Shown here: positions 30,050 to 42,955 of the stretch, in pieces
Numbering within the stretch: position 1 is the first letter of the stretch
Layout: each line of letters begins with the position of its first letter
NCBI GenBank assembly: GCA_024372625.1
Contig: CP099605.1
Location: 3,191,001 to 3,255,000 of the forward strand
Length of the DNA stretch: 64,000 nucleotides
DNA from: Comamonadaceae bacterium OTU4NAUVB1
GTDB lineage: Bacteria; Pseudomonadota; Gammaproteobacteria; Burkholderiales; Burkholderiaceae_C
Direction of reading: 5' to 3'
Position numbers and translations under genes: made by a program
The notes under the pieces: model-generated
The model's database searches: none
What the model was told of the DNA's origin: nothing
The model's input: the letters and a program-made list of their open reading frames with translations, nothing else

Positions 30050-30241
30050 GAACCGGCACCGGACCTCGGCGTTCACCGCCAGTTCGGCCATCGAGCCCCG
30101 GAAGCGGACCTCGCCCTTCTGCAGCACGCAGGCCCGCGCGGCGAAGTGCGTGTTCTGCTCCGACAGCAGGATGCCCACGCCCTCGGCCTTGAGCGCAAGG
30201 ATCATGCCGGCCATCCGCTCGACGATCACCGGCGCGATGAC
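30050..30241 (-). pseudogene. Remnant of a LivF-type branched-chain amino acid ABC ATPase (C-terminal end only)
   Basis: About 64 codons reading VIAPVIVERM, then ILLSEQNTHFAA, then VLQKGEVRFRGSMAEL match the end of LivF. An in-frame TAA stands directly before the fragment (30242-30244) and nothing of the Walker A or signature motif remains. A few residues after HFAA appear to be deleted, and the final residues after VNAEVR have lost the usual RYL end. It shares a frame with the nicotinamidase downstream, so automatic annotation may fuse them. The stretch 29954-30375 holds no intact gene; besides this relic it carries only the leaders of the two neighbouring genes. Confidence 0.75.
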
Positions 30242-30375
30242 TTAGACCCCGCTGGCGGTGCCGGCTCGCGGGTCGAAGACAATCGGAGGCCTTCGACCGG
30301 TTGACGCCGCCAGCCCTTGCGCCAAGCATCCGTCGCCGCCATCCCGTCAACTTCTCCCTTCGAGTCTTTCCTTTC

Positions 30376-31149
30376 ATGAGTGCATTCAGCGAAGAACGCG
30401 TCCTGTCAGTCCACCACTGGACCGACCGCCTGTTCACCTTCACCACCACGCGCGACCCGGCACTGCGCTTCTCCAACGGCCACTTCACCATGATCGGGCT
30501 GCGGGTCAACGACAAGCCGCTGCTGCGCGCCTACAGCATCGCCAGCCCCAACTACGAGGAATACCTCGAGTTCCTGAGCATCAAGGTCGACGACGGCCCG
30601 CTGACCTCGCGCCTGCAGCACATCCAGGTCGGCGACACCGTCATCGTCGGGCGCAAGCCCACGGGCACGCTGCTGATCGACTACACCCTGCCCGGCAAGC
30701 GGCTCTACCTGTTCGGCACCGGCACCGGCCTCGCGCCCTTCATGAGCATCATTCGCGACCCGGAGACCTACGAGAAGTTCGAGAAGGTGATCCTGGTGCA
30801 CGGCGTGCGCCAGATCGACGAGCTGGCCTACCACGACCTGGTGGTGGACCATCTCCCGCGCCACGAGATCCTGGGCGAGATGATCGAGAAGCAGCTGCTG
30901 TACTACCCGACGGTGACGCGCGAGGAATACCGCAACATGGGCCGCATCACCGAACTGGTGGAGAGCAACAAGCTCACCGACGACCTCGGCCTGCCCCCCA
31001 TCGACCCCGCCGAGGACCGCGTGATGCTGTGCGGCAGCCCCGGCATGCTGGTCGACCTGAAGCACATGCTGGAAGGCCGCGGCTTCAAGGAAGGCAACAC
31101 CTCCACCCCCGGCGATTTCGTCGTCGAGCGGGCCTTCGCCGAGAAGTGA
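30376..31149 (+). CDS. fpr: Ferredoxin/flavodoxin-NADP+ reductase
   Basis: FAD-dependent reductase of 257 aa. The FAD-binding RAYSIASPNYEE and the NADP-binding GTGTGLAPFMSI, VHGVR and CGSPGML segments are standard for bacterial Fpr. The C-terminus ends VERAFAEK, the extended tail of the proteobacterial subgroup. It exchanges electrons between NADPH and ferredoxin or flavodoxin, for oxidative-stress defence and Fe-S biosynthesis. The ATG at 30376 (MSAFSEERV) is the family start; an upstream in-frame TTG is not used. Confidence 0.95.
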   Translation: MSAFSEERVLSVHHWTDRLFTFTTTRDPALRFSNGHFTMIGLRVNDKPLLRAYSIASPNYEEYLEFLSIKVDDGPLTSRLQHIQVGDTVIVGRKPTGTLLIDYTLPGKRLYLFGTGTGLAPFMSIIRDPETYEKFEKVILVHGVRQIDELAYHDLVVDHLPRHEILGEMIEKQLLYYPTVTREEYRNMGRITELVESNKLTDDLGLPPIDPAEDRVMLCGSPGMLVDLKHMLEGRGFKEGNTSTPGDFVVERAFAEK

Positions 31150-31212
31150 CGCGGCCTCCGCGCGGGGCGGTCCGGACGCAGCGCCCGGCCCGATGGCGGG
31201 GCGCCCGGCCGC

Positions 31213-34152
<2,940 letters not shown>

Positions 34153-34291
34153 GGATCCGTCATTCAAGGTGGGGGCGGGGTCGGCGCCGGAACGCCCGGC
34201 GGGGCCGGAATCGCGTCCTTACAATGCGCCGCTCTCGCGGGCGCACGCATGCACGCGCATGTGTGCCTATTCAAACTAACAGACTTCGGCG

Positions 34292-34912
34292 ATGCCTTCA
34301 AAACCCCCACCGGCCGCCGGCCGCCGCATCCAGACCCGCCGATCGGGCGTGCACGGCAAGGGCGTGTTCGCGCTGCGCGACATCGCCGCGGGCGAGATGC
34401 TGATCGAATACAAGGGCGAGGTCATCAGCTGGAAGGAGGCCCTGCGCCGCCATCCGCACGACCCCTCGCAGCCCCAGCACACCTTCTACTTCCACATCGA
34501 CGACAAGCACGTGATCGACGGCCGCGTCGATGGCAACGCCGCGCGCTGGATCAACCACGCCTGCGACCCCAACTGCGAGACCGACGAGGTCGACGGGCGC
34601 ATCTTCATCAAGGCGGCCCGCGACATCGCCGCCGGCGAGGAGCTCAACTACGACTACGGGCTGGTCATCGACCTGCCCTACACGCCCGAGCTGCTGGCCG
34701 AATTCCCGTGCTGGTGCGGTGCCGACACCTGCCGCGGCACGCTGCTCGCGCCCAAGCCGGAAGCGGAGAAGAAGAAAAACAAAAAGAAGAAGAAGAAGGA
34801 TCGGAAAAAGGACAGGAAAGGCAGGAAGGACGGAAAACGCAAGGACGCCGCAAAGACCCGGGACGAGGACGCGGGGACATCCGGCGCGGCCGGCGACCCC
34901 TCGCGCGACTGA
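34292..34912 (+). CDS. SET-domain protein-lysine methyltransferase with Lys-rich tail
   Basis: SAM-dependent methyltransferase of 206 aa. All SET motifs are in place: GKGVFA (22-27), INHACDPN (87-94), ELNYDYG (117-123), and a post-SET zinc cluster CWC (140-142) with Cys147. Residues 160-189 are a very basic tail with runs of Lys and Arg, likely to bind nucleic acid or to be methylated itself. Targets of bacterial SET proteins are mostly unknown; Chlamydia NUE modifies histone-like proteins. birA begins one base after the stop codon (TGACATG), so the two are translationally linked. The neighbouring divergent topB encodes an H1-like linker, a possible substrate (inference). Confidence 0.9.
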   Translation: MPSKPPPAAGRRIQTRRSGVHGKGVFALRDIAAGEMLIEYKGEVISWKEALRRHPHDPSQPQHTFYFHIDDKHVIDGRVDGNAARWINHACDPNCETDEVDGRIFIKAARDIAAGEELNYDYGLVIDLPYTPELLAEFPCWCGADTCRGTLLAPKPEAEKKKNKKKKKKDRKKDRKGRKDGKRKDAAKTRDEDAGTSGAAGDPSRD

Positions 34913-34913
34913 C

Positions 34914-35735
34914 ATGCCGCACGCCTGGCCCGTCACCGACCTGTCGGCCGCCCTGGCGCCGCTGCTGCCGGGCCTGGGCGTCGAGGTCGTCGCCGAGATC
35001 GATTCCACCAACACCGAACTCATGCGCCGCGCCCGCGCCGGCGACACCGCCCCGGTGCTGCTGGTGGCCGAGCGCCAGACCGCCGGACGCGGCCGGCTCG
35101 GCCGGTCCTGGAGCATCCAGGGCATCGAGCCCGGCACGCAGGCCGTCTCCCTGATGTTCTCCCTCGGGCTGCCGTTCGCGCCCAGGGACTGGTCGGGCCT
35201 GTCGCTGGCGGTCGGCGTCAGCGTGGCCGACGGCATCGACCCCGGCGGCGCGGCGGGCGTGCGCCTGAAGTGGCCCAACGACCTGTGGATGGCCGACGAC
35301 CGCAAGCTCGCCGGCATCCTCATCGAGACCGCCTCGGCGGTCGCCGGCAACGGGACCGGCGCCGGTGCACCGCGCCAGCTCGTGATCGGCATCGGCATCA
35401 ACATCGGTCCACGCGACGCGCAGGGCCTGCGCGCGCCGCCGGCCTGGGTGCGCGAATGGCGGCCCGACGCCAGCGCCGCCGACGTGCTGCGCGACATCGC
35501 GGTGCCGCTGGTGCGCGACGTGCAGTCGTTCGGCGCCCGGGGCCTGGCGCCGTTTGCCGAGCGCTTCGCCGCGCGCGACGCCCTGCGCGGGCGCGAGGTC
35601 GACCTGAGCGACGGCACCACCGGGCAGTGCGAAGGCATCGGCTGGGACGGCGAGCTGCGCGTGCGCACGGCCGACGGCCTGCGCTCGATCGTCAGTTCCG
35701 ACATCAGCGTGCGGCCGCGCCGCGCCGGGGACTGA
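34914..35735 (+). CDS. birA: Biotin-[acetyl-CoA-carboxylase] ligase
   Basis: Enzyme of 273 aa that activates biotin as biotinyl-AMP and attaches it to the carrier domain of acetyl-CoA carboxylase and related enzymes. The adenylate loop GRGRLGR is at residues 58-64 (in the form AGRGRLGRSW), followed by LKWPNDLW with the catalytic Lys and KLAGILIE. There is no N-terminal helix-turn-helix, so it is monofunctional and not a repressor. It follows the SET gene by one base and is followed by a small membrane-anchored protein. Confidence 0.94.
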   Translation: MPHAWPVTDLSAALAPLLPGLGVEVVAEIDSTNTELMRRARAGDTAPVLLVAERQTAGRGRLGRSWSIQGIEPGTQAVSLMFSLGLPFAPRDWSGLSLAVGVSVADGIDPGGAAGVRLKWPNDLWMADDRKLAGILIETASAVAGNGTGAGAPRQLVIGIGINIGPRDAQGLRAPPAWVREWRPDASAADVLRDIAVPLVRDVQSFGARGLAPFAERFAARDALRGREVDLSDGTTGQCEGIGWDGELRVRTADGLRSIVSSDISVRPRRAGD

Positions 35736-35741
35736 ACGGCC

Positions 35742-36182
35742 ATGGGGCGCGCGGCGATCCTCGTGCTGGCGCTCGCGAACCTCGGGTATTTCGCCTGGCG
35801 CACGGGCGCGCTGGCGGCCTTCGACCTCGTGCCGGCGGATCTCGCGGCGCGCGAGCCGCAACGCCTGGTCCGGCAGATCTTTCCCGAGCGGCTGCGCGTC
35901 GTGACGACGGAACGGATGCGGGAGGAAGCCAGCGCGCGGGCACGGGCGGAGGCCGACGCCGACGCTCAGGTCCGGATCCGGGCCCAGACACGGGAGATCC
36001 GCACCACCGCCACGGCGACGCTGGCGGGGTCCGGCACGGTGATCGGGGCGTCCGAGCCGGTCGTCCTGTCGGTAGCGCCCGAGGCGCCGGCGTCGATGCC
36101 ACCGGCCTCGGCCGCGGCCGCGTCCGCGTCCGCATCGGAACGCGCCCCCGAACCGTCCCGGCCGGCATCGGCGGCCCCGTAG
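35742..36182 (+). CDS. Hypothetical membrane-anchored protein
   Basis: A 146-aa protein with one N-terminal membrane helix (GRAAILVLALANLGYFAW), a charged middle with a helical ARARAEADADAQVRIRAQ segment, and a low-complexity Ala/Ser/Pro-rich C-terminus. The start lies 7 bp after the birA stop. In related bacteria the gene in this place often encodes a SPOR-domain protein; here the C-terminal SPOR domain is not recognisable, so it may be a shortened form. No function assigned. Confidence 0.65.
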   Translation: MGRAAILVLALANLGYFAWRTGALAAFDLVPADLAAREPQRLVRQIFPERLRVVTTERMREEASARARAEADADAQVRIRAQTREIRTTATATLAGSGTVIGASEPVVLSVAPEAPASMPPASAAAASASASERAPEPSRPASAAP

Positions 36183-36193
36183 CGTCGCTGGCG

Positions 36194-36613
36194 TCAGCCC
36201 GGCTCGGGCCGCGACCAGAGCCAGCCCAGCACCGTGGCCATCACGCCCAGGACCAGTCCCGCCACCCACATCGTGCGGATGCCGTGCCAGACCAGGACGG
36301 CGCTCGCGCCCATGGTGAGCGTGGCGACCCACTTGGCGCGGCGCGAGACCTTGCCGCCGTCGTCCCAGTCGCGCAGCAGCGGGCCGAACAGCCGGTGCGC
36401 GTAGAGCCAGGCATGCATGCGCGGCGAGCTGCGCGCCGCGGCCCAGGCGGCCATCAGGATGAAGATCGTGGTCGGCATGCCCGGCACGATCGCGCCGATC
36501 ACGCCCAGCACCACGCAGAGGCCCGCGAACGCCATCAGCAGCCAGCGCGCGAGGCGCGGCAGGGGCCTGCGCGGCGGCACGCCCGGGGCGCCGCGGTCCT
36601 CGTCAGGAGGCAT
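36194..36613 (-). CDS. DUF454 (YbaN-type) inner-membrane protein
   Basis: A 139-aa protein with three to four hydrophobic helices. LAFAGLCVVLGVIGAIVPG-like sequence followed by MPTTIFILMAAWAAARSSPRMHAWL is the hallmark of the YbaN/DUF454 family. It overlaps the 3' end of the MarR gene by 11 bp, so the two are coupled. The function of the family is unknown. Confidence 0.85.
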   Translation of the reverse strand: MPPDEDRGAPGVPPRRPLPRLARWLLMAFAGLCVVLGVIGAIVPGMPTTIFILMAAWAAARSSPRMHAWLYAHRLFGPLLRDWDDGGKVSRRAKWVATLTMGASAVLVWHGIRTMWVAGLVLGVMATVLGWLWSRPEPG

Positions 36614-37085
36614 AGGCCTCCAGGCCGATCGTCACGACGGTGGCGATGTCGTCGCCCACGCTGGCGCGGAATTCGGCCTCGGCCTGTGCCACGGCCTTGC
36701 GGAAGGCTTCCAGCCAGGCCAGGCCGTCGGCGGTGAACAGCACCCGGCGCGCCCGCGCGTCGAGCGGGTCGGGACCGCGCGTGACCAGGCCCCAGGCCTC
36801 GCACTGGTCGACCAGCGTGCCCATCGCCTGCTTGGTCATGCCCGCGCGCGCGGCCAGCTCGGTCAGGCGCGAGCCACCACGTTCGAGGTGTCGCGTGATG
36901 TGGATGTGGGCGGCGCTGACCTGCGAGCGCGCGGCGAGGTTGGACAGCGCCAGCGGCACGTCGACGTCGTGCGCCATGAGCGTCAGCACGCGCTCGTCGA
37001 AGCGACGCATCGCATGGCCGAGCAGGCGGCCCAGGTGGGTCTGGCGCCAGTCGTCGGCGGCGTCGAAAAGCGGCGTTTCGGTCAT
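36603..37085 (-). CDS. MarR family transcriptional regulator
   Basis: A 160-aa winged-helix regulator. The recognition region LTELAARAGMTKQAMGTLVDQCEAWGLVTR and the wing DPLDARARRVLFTADG are typical of MarR. The ATG at 37085 (MTETPLFDAADDW) is preferred over an upstream in-frame start that would extend into the recA promoter region. Family members usually respond to phenolic or oxidising compounds and repress themselves and their neighbours. It is divergent from recA and coupled to the DUF454 gene. Confidence 0.88.
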   Translation of the reverse strand: MTETPLFDAADDWRQTHLGRLLGHAMRRFDERVLTLMAHDVDVPLALSNLAARSQVSAAHIHITRHLERGGSRLTELAARAGMTKQAMGTLVDQCEAWGLVTRGPDPLDARARRVLFTADGLAWLEAFRKAVAQAEAEFRASVGDDIATVVTIGLEAYAS

Positions 37086-37149
37086 CGGAAAATGGTCATC
37101 CAAACTGACCAAAAAACGCTCTTGTTCTTTGGCACACCGTCTTAAACTA

Positions 37150-37165
37150 CTGTTCAAGCATCCAG
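37150..37165 (+). promoter_or_regulatory. Probable LexA (SOS) box upstream of recA
   Basis: CTGTTCAAGCATCCAG matches CTGT-N8-ACAG with one change (CCAG for ACAG) and shares the central GCAT with the E. coli recA operator. It lies about 60 bp before the recA start codon, where LexA would block transcription. Confidence 0.55.
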
Positions 37166-37225
37166 CCAGCCACCTGCAGACACCGGATGCGAACATCACA
37201 ACCCGTTGATTTTAAAGGATTTCTC

Positions 37226-38404
37226 ATGGACGCACTCGTCAAGGGCACCAGCATCTCCGTCGCCGGCAGCGAAAAGGCCAAGGCCCTCCAGGCCGCGCTC
37301 GCACAGATCGAAAAGCAGTTCGGCAAGGGCACGATCATGCGTCTGGGAGAAGGCGAGGCGCTGGAGGACATCCAGGTGGTGTCGACCGGCTCGCTCGGCC
37401 TGGACATCGCATTGGGTGTCGGCGGCCTGCCGCGCGGCCGCGTGATCGAGATCTACGGCCCGGAATCGTCGGGCAAGACCACGCTCACGCTGCAGGTCAT
37501 CGCCGAAATGCAGAAGCAGGCCGGCACCTGCGCCTTCGTCGACGCCGAGCACGCGCTCGACGTGCAATACGCCCAGAAGCTCGGCGTCAACCTGTCCGAC
37601 CTGCTCATCAGCCAGCCCGACACCGGCGAACAGGCCCTGGAGATCGTCGACTCCCTGGTGCGCTCGGGCGCCGTGGACCTGATCGTGGTCGACTCGGTCG
37701 CCGCGCTCACGCCCAAGGCCGAGATCGAGGGCGAGATGGGCGATTCGCTGCCCGGCCTGCAGGCCCGCCTGATGAGCCAGGCGCTGCGCAAGCTGACCGC
37801 CACGATCAAGAAGACCAACTGCATGGTCATCTTCATCAACCAGATCCGCATGAAGATCGGCGTGATGTTCGGCTCGCCCGAGACCACCACCGGCGGCAAC
37901 GCGCTGAAGTTCTACGCCTCCGTGCGCCTGGACATCCGCCGCATCGGCACCATCAAGAAGGGCGACGAGGCGATCGGCAACGAGACCAAGGTCAAGGTCG
38001 TGAAGAACAAGGTCAGCCCGCCGTTCAAGACGGCCGAGTTCGACATCCTGTTCGGCGAGGGCATCAGCCGCGAGGGCGAGATCATCGACATGGGCGTGAC
38101 GGCCAAGATCGTCGACAAGTCCGGCGCCTGGTACGCCTACATGGGCGAGAAGATCGGGCAGGGCCGCGACAACGCGCGCGAGTTCCTGCGCGAGAACCCG
38201 TCGCTGTCGCGCGAGATCGAGAACAAGGTGCGCGAGTCGCTGGGCATCCCGATGCTGGCGGCGGATGCGGGCGCGGCCGACGCCGCGGTCGCCTCGAAGG
38301 CGGACAAGGCCGACAAGGCCGACAAGGCGGAAGCGAAGGCCGACAAGGCCGCCAAGCAGCCGCAGTCCCAGCCGCAGCCGCAGCAGCCGCCACTGGCGTC
38401 CTGA
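37226..38404 (+). CDS. recA: Recombinase RecA
   Basis: ATP-dependent strand-exchange protein and SOS co-protease of 392 aa. Walker [10 protein letters not shown], the FVDAEHALD segment, Walker [12 protein letters not shown], the L2 loop [16 protein letters not shown] and the KNKVSPPF segment are all standard. The C-terminal 40 residues after LGIPML are rich in Ala and repeated DKADKA units, longer and more basic than the acidic tail of E. coli RecA. AAAGG at 37215-37218 precedes the ATG. A terminator follows, then recX. Confidence 0.98.
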   Translation: MDALVKGTSISVAGSEKAKALQAALAQIEKQFGKGTIMRLGEGEALEDIQVVSTGSLGLDIALGVGGLPRGRVIEIYGPESSGKTTLTLQVIAEMQKQAGTCAFVDAEHALDVQYAQKLGVNLSDLLISQPDTGEQALEIVDSLVRSGAVDLIVVDSVAALTPKAEIEGEMGDSLPGLQARLMSQALRKLTATIKKTNCMVIFINQIRMKIGVMFGSPETTTGGNALKFYASVRLDIRRIGTIKKGDEAIGNETKVKVVKNKVSPPFKTAEFDILFGEGISREGEIIDMGVTAKIVDKSGAWYAYMGEKIGQGRDNAREFLRENPSLSREIENKVRESLGIPMLAADAGAADAAVASKADKADKADKAEAKADKAAKQPQSQPQPQQPPLAS

Positions 38405-38427
38405 TCGCCCCTCCCCGGTGCCGCCAA

Positions 38428-38462
38428 GGCGCCCGCGCTTCTGGCGGCGGGCGCCTTTTTTC
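38428..38462 (+). terminator. Rho-independent terminator between recA and recX
   Basis: Nine-pair stem GGCGCCCGC (38428-38436) with GCGGGCGCC (38447-38455), a ten-base loop and six Ts. It should limit read-through into recX and so keep RecX levels below RecA levels, as is known in other bacteria. Confidence 0.85.
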
Positions 38463-38509
38463 TTTCATCGCCGCCCCCGCGCCGCGTCTTCCCGAGGATC
38501 GATCCCGCC

Positions 38510-38989
38510 ATGGCCTTCGCCGCTCCGTCCCTCAAGGGCCGCGCCCTGCGCCTGCTGAGCCAGCGCGAGCACTCGCGCGCCGAACTCGCGCGCAAGCTGG
38601 CGAAGTACGAAGAAGTGCCCGGCACGCTGGCCCTGGCCCTGGACGAGCTCGAGGCCAAGGACTTCATCAGCGAGGCGAGGGTGGTGCAGTCGGTGGTCCA
38701 CCAGCGCGCGCCGCGCATGGGCGCGATGCGGGTGCGCCAGGAACTGCAGAAGAAGGGCATCGCGCCCGAGGCGATCGGCGAGGCCGTGGCCGGCCTCAAG
38801 GACACCGAACTCGCCCGCGCCCTCGACGTGTGGCGGCGCCGCTTCGACGCACCGGGCGCCGATCAGAAGGCGCGTGCCCGGCAGGCGCGCTTCCTGATGG
38901 CGCGCGGCTTCTCGGGCGCGGTGGTCGCGAAGGTACTGCGCGGCGCGGCCGACCCGAAGACCGAACCGGCGCCCGATTTCGACGCCTGA
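38510..38989 (+). CDS. recX: Regulatory protein RecX
   Basis: A 159-aa all-helical protein that inhibits RecA filament growth. [19 protein letters not shown] is the first three-helix repeat, followed by [33 protein letters not shown], the most conserved region of RecX. It lies 105 bp downstream of recA, behind a terminator. Confidence 0.94.
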   Translation: MAFAAPSLKGRALRLLSQREHSRAELARKLAKYEEVPGTLALALDELEAKDFISEARVVQSVVHQRAPRMGAMRVRQELQKKGIAPEAIGEAVAGLKDTELARALDVWRRRFDAPGADQKARARQARFLMARGFSGAVVAKVLRGAADPKTEPAPDFDA

Positions 38990-39052
38990 GCAGGTGCCGT
39001 GCTTCGCCGATGCGCTGGCCCAGCGTGCCCAGCGCTGGCCCGGACGGGGGCC

Positions 39053-39481
39053 CTATGCGCTCACGTTGTCGGACGCGGCTTCGGCCCGATGCGAGCCGGT
39101 GTCGCGTATGTTCTTCTGCACCGCGACCGAGCCGAACAAGGCCAACAGGAAAGCCATGGCATAGAAACCCTTCTCACTGCTGGCAAGCGTGGCGTTGAAC
39201 AGCCCGATGGCCAGCAACGCCACGGCCAGCACGAGCGACAACCAGCACAGGCCGTAGTAGATGCCGGTCACGGCGATGCCCTCGAGCCGGTCGCGCACGG
39301 ATTTCTGCAGCGAGACAGCGGCGAAGAGGCCGTATGCCAGCACCACGAAGTAGTAGCCCTTTTCGTTGAGCTGCATCGAGGCGTTCCACAAGCCGAGCAT
39401 GTACACGGTGCCGCCCGCCAGGAGCGCGACCCACGATGCTGCGGTGAACGCACCCGTGGGTTTCTGGATTGAGACTGACAT
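39053..39481 (-). CDS. YiaA/YiaB-type inner-membrane protein
   Basis: A 142-aa protein made of two copies of a two-helix unit. Each copy has a helix, then an NEKGYYF or SEKGFYA turn, then a second helix ending in Q(K)xxRD (SLQKSVRD and AVQKNIRD). This internal duplication is the mark of the YiaAB domain. It probably dimerises in the inner membrane; its function is unknown, though E. coli yiaAB is linked to stress responses. It stands alone between recX and argC. Confidence 0.88.
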   Translation of the reverse strand: MSVSIQKPTGAFTAASWVALLAGGTVYMLGLWNASMQLNEKGYYFVVLAYGLFAAVSLQKSVRDRLEGIAVTGIYYGLCWLSLVLAVALLAIGLFNATLASSEKGFYAMAFLLALFGSVAVQKNIRDTGSHRAEAASDNVSA

Positions 39482-39573
39482 GACTTCTCCCTGGTTAAAA
39501 GGGTTCGGATCATGGTCATCTCGAACACATCGAATGTGGCGAAAAGACGCGCTGTGCTTGAGGACCTTGCTAT

Positions 39574-39594
39574 CAAATCTGAAGCAAATCTGAA
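39574..39594. repeat. Direct repeat of 10 bases with an 11-base period upstream of yiaAB
   Basis: CAAATCTGAA occurs at 39574-39583 and 39585-39594, one helical turn apart, in A+T-richer sequence about 100 bp before the yiaAB start codon. The spacing suggests a binding site for a regulator, but no family can be named. Confidence 0.4.
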
Positions 39595-39631
39595 CTCGGC
39601 GACGGGCGTGCGTCGAGCCAGCGCGTTGGGC

Positions 39632-40555
39632 TCAGAGCTTGAGCATCAGCTTCAGGTTCTGCACCGCGGCGCCGCTCGCGCCTTTGCCCAGGTTGTCCAG
39701 CCGCGCGATCACGACCGCGTGCCGGTGATCCTCGTTGGGGTACACGCGCAGTTCGAGTTCGTTGGTGTCGTTGAGCGCGGTGGGTTCGAGCTTGCCGTCG
39801 GCCGTGGGCGGCAGCACCTTCACGAAGCGCCCGGGGGTGTTGCTCTTGTCGTAATGCGCCGCCAGCGCCTCGTGCAGGTCGGCCGCGCGGGGCTTGCCCG
39901 GCAGGTCGTCGAGGTGCAGCGGCAACTGCACCAGCATGCCCTGCCTGAAGTTGCCCACCGACGGCACGAACATCGGCCGGCGCGCGAGACCGGTGTATTT
40001 CATGATCTCGGGAATGTGCTTGTGCTTCAGGCCGAGCGCATAGACCTCGTGGGGCGGCGCTTCGCCCTTCTCGTAGGCCTCGATCATGGGCCGCCCGCCG
40101 CCCGAATAACCGCTGACCGAGGGCAGGGCCAGCGGAAAATCCTTCGGGATCAGCCCCGCGTCGATCAATGGCCGCACGATGGCGATGGCGCCGGTCGCGT
40201 AGCAGCCCGGGTTGGCCACCCGGTCGGCCGCGGACACCGCCTCCCAGTGTCCCGCCACCAGTTCCGGAAAGCCGAAGACCCAGCGCGCGTCGGTGCGGTG
40301 CGCCGTCGAGGCGTCGATGATCTTCGGCCTGGCGCCAGGCAGCTGGTCGATCAGCGCCACCGACTCGATGGCCGCGTCGTCGTGCAGGCACAGCACGACG
40401 AGGTCGACGCCGGCCATCAGGTCGCGCTTGGCGTTCGTGTCCTTGCGCAGTTCCGGTGCGATGCTCACCAGCTCGATCTGCGGCATGGACTGGAGCCGTT
40501 CGCGGATCTGCAGGCCGGTGGTACCGGCTTCGCCATCGATGAAGACTTTGGGCAT
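39632..40555 (-). CDS. argC: N-acetyl-gamma-glutamyl-phosphate reductase, type 2
   Basis: Arginine-pathway enzyme that reduces N-acetylglutamyl phosphate to the semialdehyde with NADPH. The 307-aa protein begins [21 protein letters not shown], the type 2 (short) form of the nucleotide-binding domain; the catalytic Cys is in [10 protein letters not shown], and [14 protein letters not shown] follows. Type 2 enzymes are about 310 aa, in line with this length. Divergent from sucC. Confidence 0.95.
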   Translation of the reverse strand: MPKVFIDGEAGTTGLQIRERLQSMPQIELVSIAPELRKDTNAKRDLMAGVDLVVLCLHDDAAIESVALIDQLPGARPKIIDASTAHRTDARWVFGFPELVAGHWEAVSAADRVANPGCYATGAIAIVRPLIDAGLIPKDFPLALPSVSGYSGGGRPMIEAYEKGEAPPHEVYALGLKHKHIPEIMKYTGLARRPMFVPSVGNFRQGMLVQLPLHLDDLPGKPRAADLHEALAAHYDKSNTPGRFVKVLPPTADGKLEPTALNDTNELELRVYPNEDHRHAVVIARLDNLGKGASGAAVQNLKLMLKL

Positions 40556-40614
40556 GATTGAAATGGGTAAATCCGTTAAAACCAAAGATCTAACGTCAAG
40601 CCACGGGCTCGCGT

Positions 40615-40629
40615 TGGTGCAGCGCACCA
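40615..40629. promoter_or_regulatory. Perfect inverted repeat between argC and sucC
   Basis: TGGTGC-AGC-GCACCA is a perfect six-pair palindrome with a three-base centre, 60 bp from argC and about 108 bp from sucC. Its position in a divergent promoter region suggests an operator controlling one or both genes. The regulator is unknown. The arms resemble NtrC half-sites but in the opposite order. Confidence 0.45.
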
Positions 40630-40736
40630 TGATACATTTCCACGGTTAATCGCCGCCCCCGTCCCCGAGGCGCCGCGGCCCGCGATCGACATCCTTTTCA
40701 TCGCCTGTTCTCAACCTCCGTCCCGAGAGACCCCTC

Positions 40737-41903
<1,167 letters not shown>

Positions 41904-41914
41904 GGAACACAGTC

Positions 41915-42808
41915 ATGTCGATCTACATCAACAAAGACACCAAAGTCATCACCCAAGGCATCACCGGCAAGACTGGCCAGTTCCACACGGAAAAGTGCCA
42001 GGAATACGCGAACGGCAAGAACTGCTTCGTCGCCGGCGTGAACCCGAAGAAGGCCGGCGAGTCGATCTTCGGCATCCCGATCTTCGGCTCGGTCAAGGAA
42101 GCGGCCAAGGACACCGGCGCGACCGTCTCGGTGATCTACGTGCCGCCGGCCGGCGCCGCCGCCGCGATCTGGGAAGCCGTCGAGGCCGACCTCGACCTGG
42201 CGATCTGCATCACCGAAGGCATCCCCGTGCGCGACATGCTCGAAGTGCGCAACAAGATGAAGGCCAAGGAAGCCGCCGGCGGCAAGAAGACCCTGCTGCT
42301 GGGTCCCAACTGCCCCGGCCTGATCACGCCCGACGAGATCAAGATCGGCATCATGCCCGGCCACATCCACCGCAAGGGACGCATCGGCGTGGTCTCGCGC
42401 TCGGGCACGCTGACCTATGAAGCGGTCGCGCAGCTCACCGAGATCGGCCTGGGCCAGTCGAGCGCCGTGGGCATCGGCGGCGACCCGATCAACGGCCTCA
42501 AGCACATCGACGTGATGAAGGCCTTCAACGACGATCCCGAGACCGACGCCGTCATCATGATCGGCGAGATCGGCGGCCCCGACGAAGCCGACGCGGCGCG
42601 CTGGTGCAAGGAACACATGAAGAAGCCGGTCGTGGGCTTCATCGCCGGCGTCACGGCGCCTCCGGGCAAGCGCATGGGCCACGCCGGCGCGCTGATCTCG
42701 GGCGGTGCCGACACGGCCGACGCCAAGCTCTCCATCATGGAAGAGTGCGGCTTCACCGTGACGCGCAACTTCTCCGAACTGGCCAAGCTGCTCAAGGCGC
42801 GCATCTAA
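41915..42808 (+). CDS. sucD: Succinyl-CoA synthetase alpha subunit
   Basis: CoA-binding subunit of 297 aa. The phospho-His lies in the [10 protein letters not shown] segment, the CoA-binding fold starts with [11 protein letters not shown], and [12 protein letters not shown] and SRSGTLTYE are typical. GGAA precedes the ATG at 41915. A strong terminator follows the stop codon. Confidence 0.97.
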   Translation: MSIYINKDTKVITQGITGKTGQFHTEKCQEYANGKNCFVAGVNPKKAGESIFGIPIFGSVKEAAKDTGATVSVIYVPPAGAAAAIWEAVEADLDLAICITEGIPVRDMLEVRNKMKAKEAAGGKKTLLLGPNCPGLITPDEIKIGIMPGHIHRKGRIGVVSRSGTLTYEAVAQLTEIGLGQSSAVGIGGDPINGLKHIDVMKAFNDDPETDAVIMIGEIGGPDEADAARWCKEHMKKPVVGFIAGVTAPPGKRMGHAGALISGGADTADAKLSIMEECGFTVTRNFSELAKLLKARI

Positions 42809-42896
42809 GGCGCCTCGAGCGCAGGTCGCACCCAGGATTCGCGCACGTCAGAGTCAGACACGCCGACCGCGCGTCCTTCCAAACAGCCCAAAAACG

Positions 42897-42931
42897 AAAA
42901 GCGCTCGCAACCTCCATTGCGAGCGCTTTTT
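42897..42931 (+). terminator. Rho-independent terminator after sucCD
   Basis: A fourteen-base inverted repeat (AAAAGCGCTCGCAA at 42897-42910 with TTGCGAGCGCTTTT at 42917-42930) and a T run. The A/T flanks on both arms allow it to work in both directions, but no minus-strand gene ends here. Confidence 0.88.
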
Positions 42932-42955
42932 CAATACATAACAACGGGACACCCC

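Noticed and set aside
30376..31149. Possibility that the reductase starts at the TTG at 30301
   Set aside because: The additional 25 residues are not family-like, whereas MSAFSEERV at 30376 is the usual start.
34766..34860. A-rich stretch in the 3' part of the SET gene, possible slippage region or terminator
   Set aside because: It is in frame, encodes the Lys-rich tail, has no stem-loop and is followed by the coupled birA gene.
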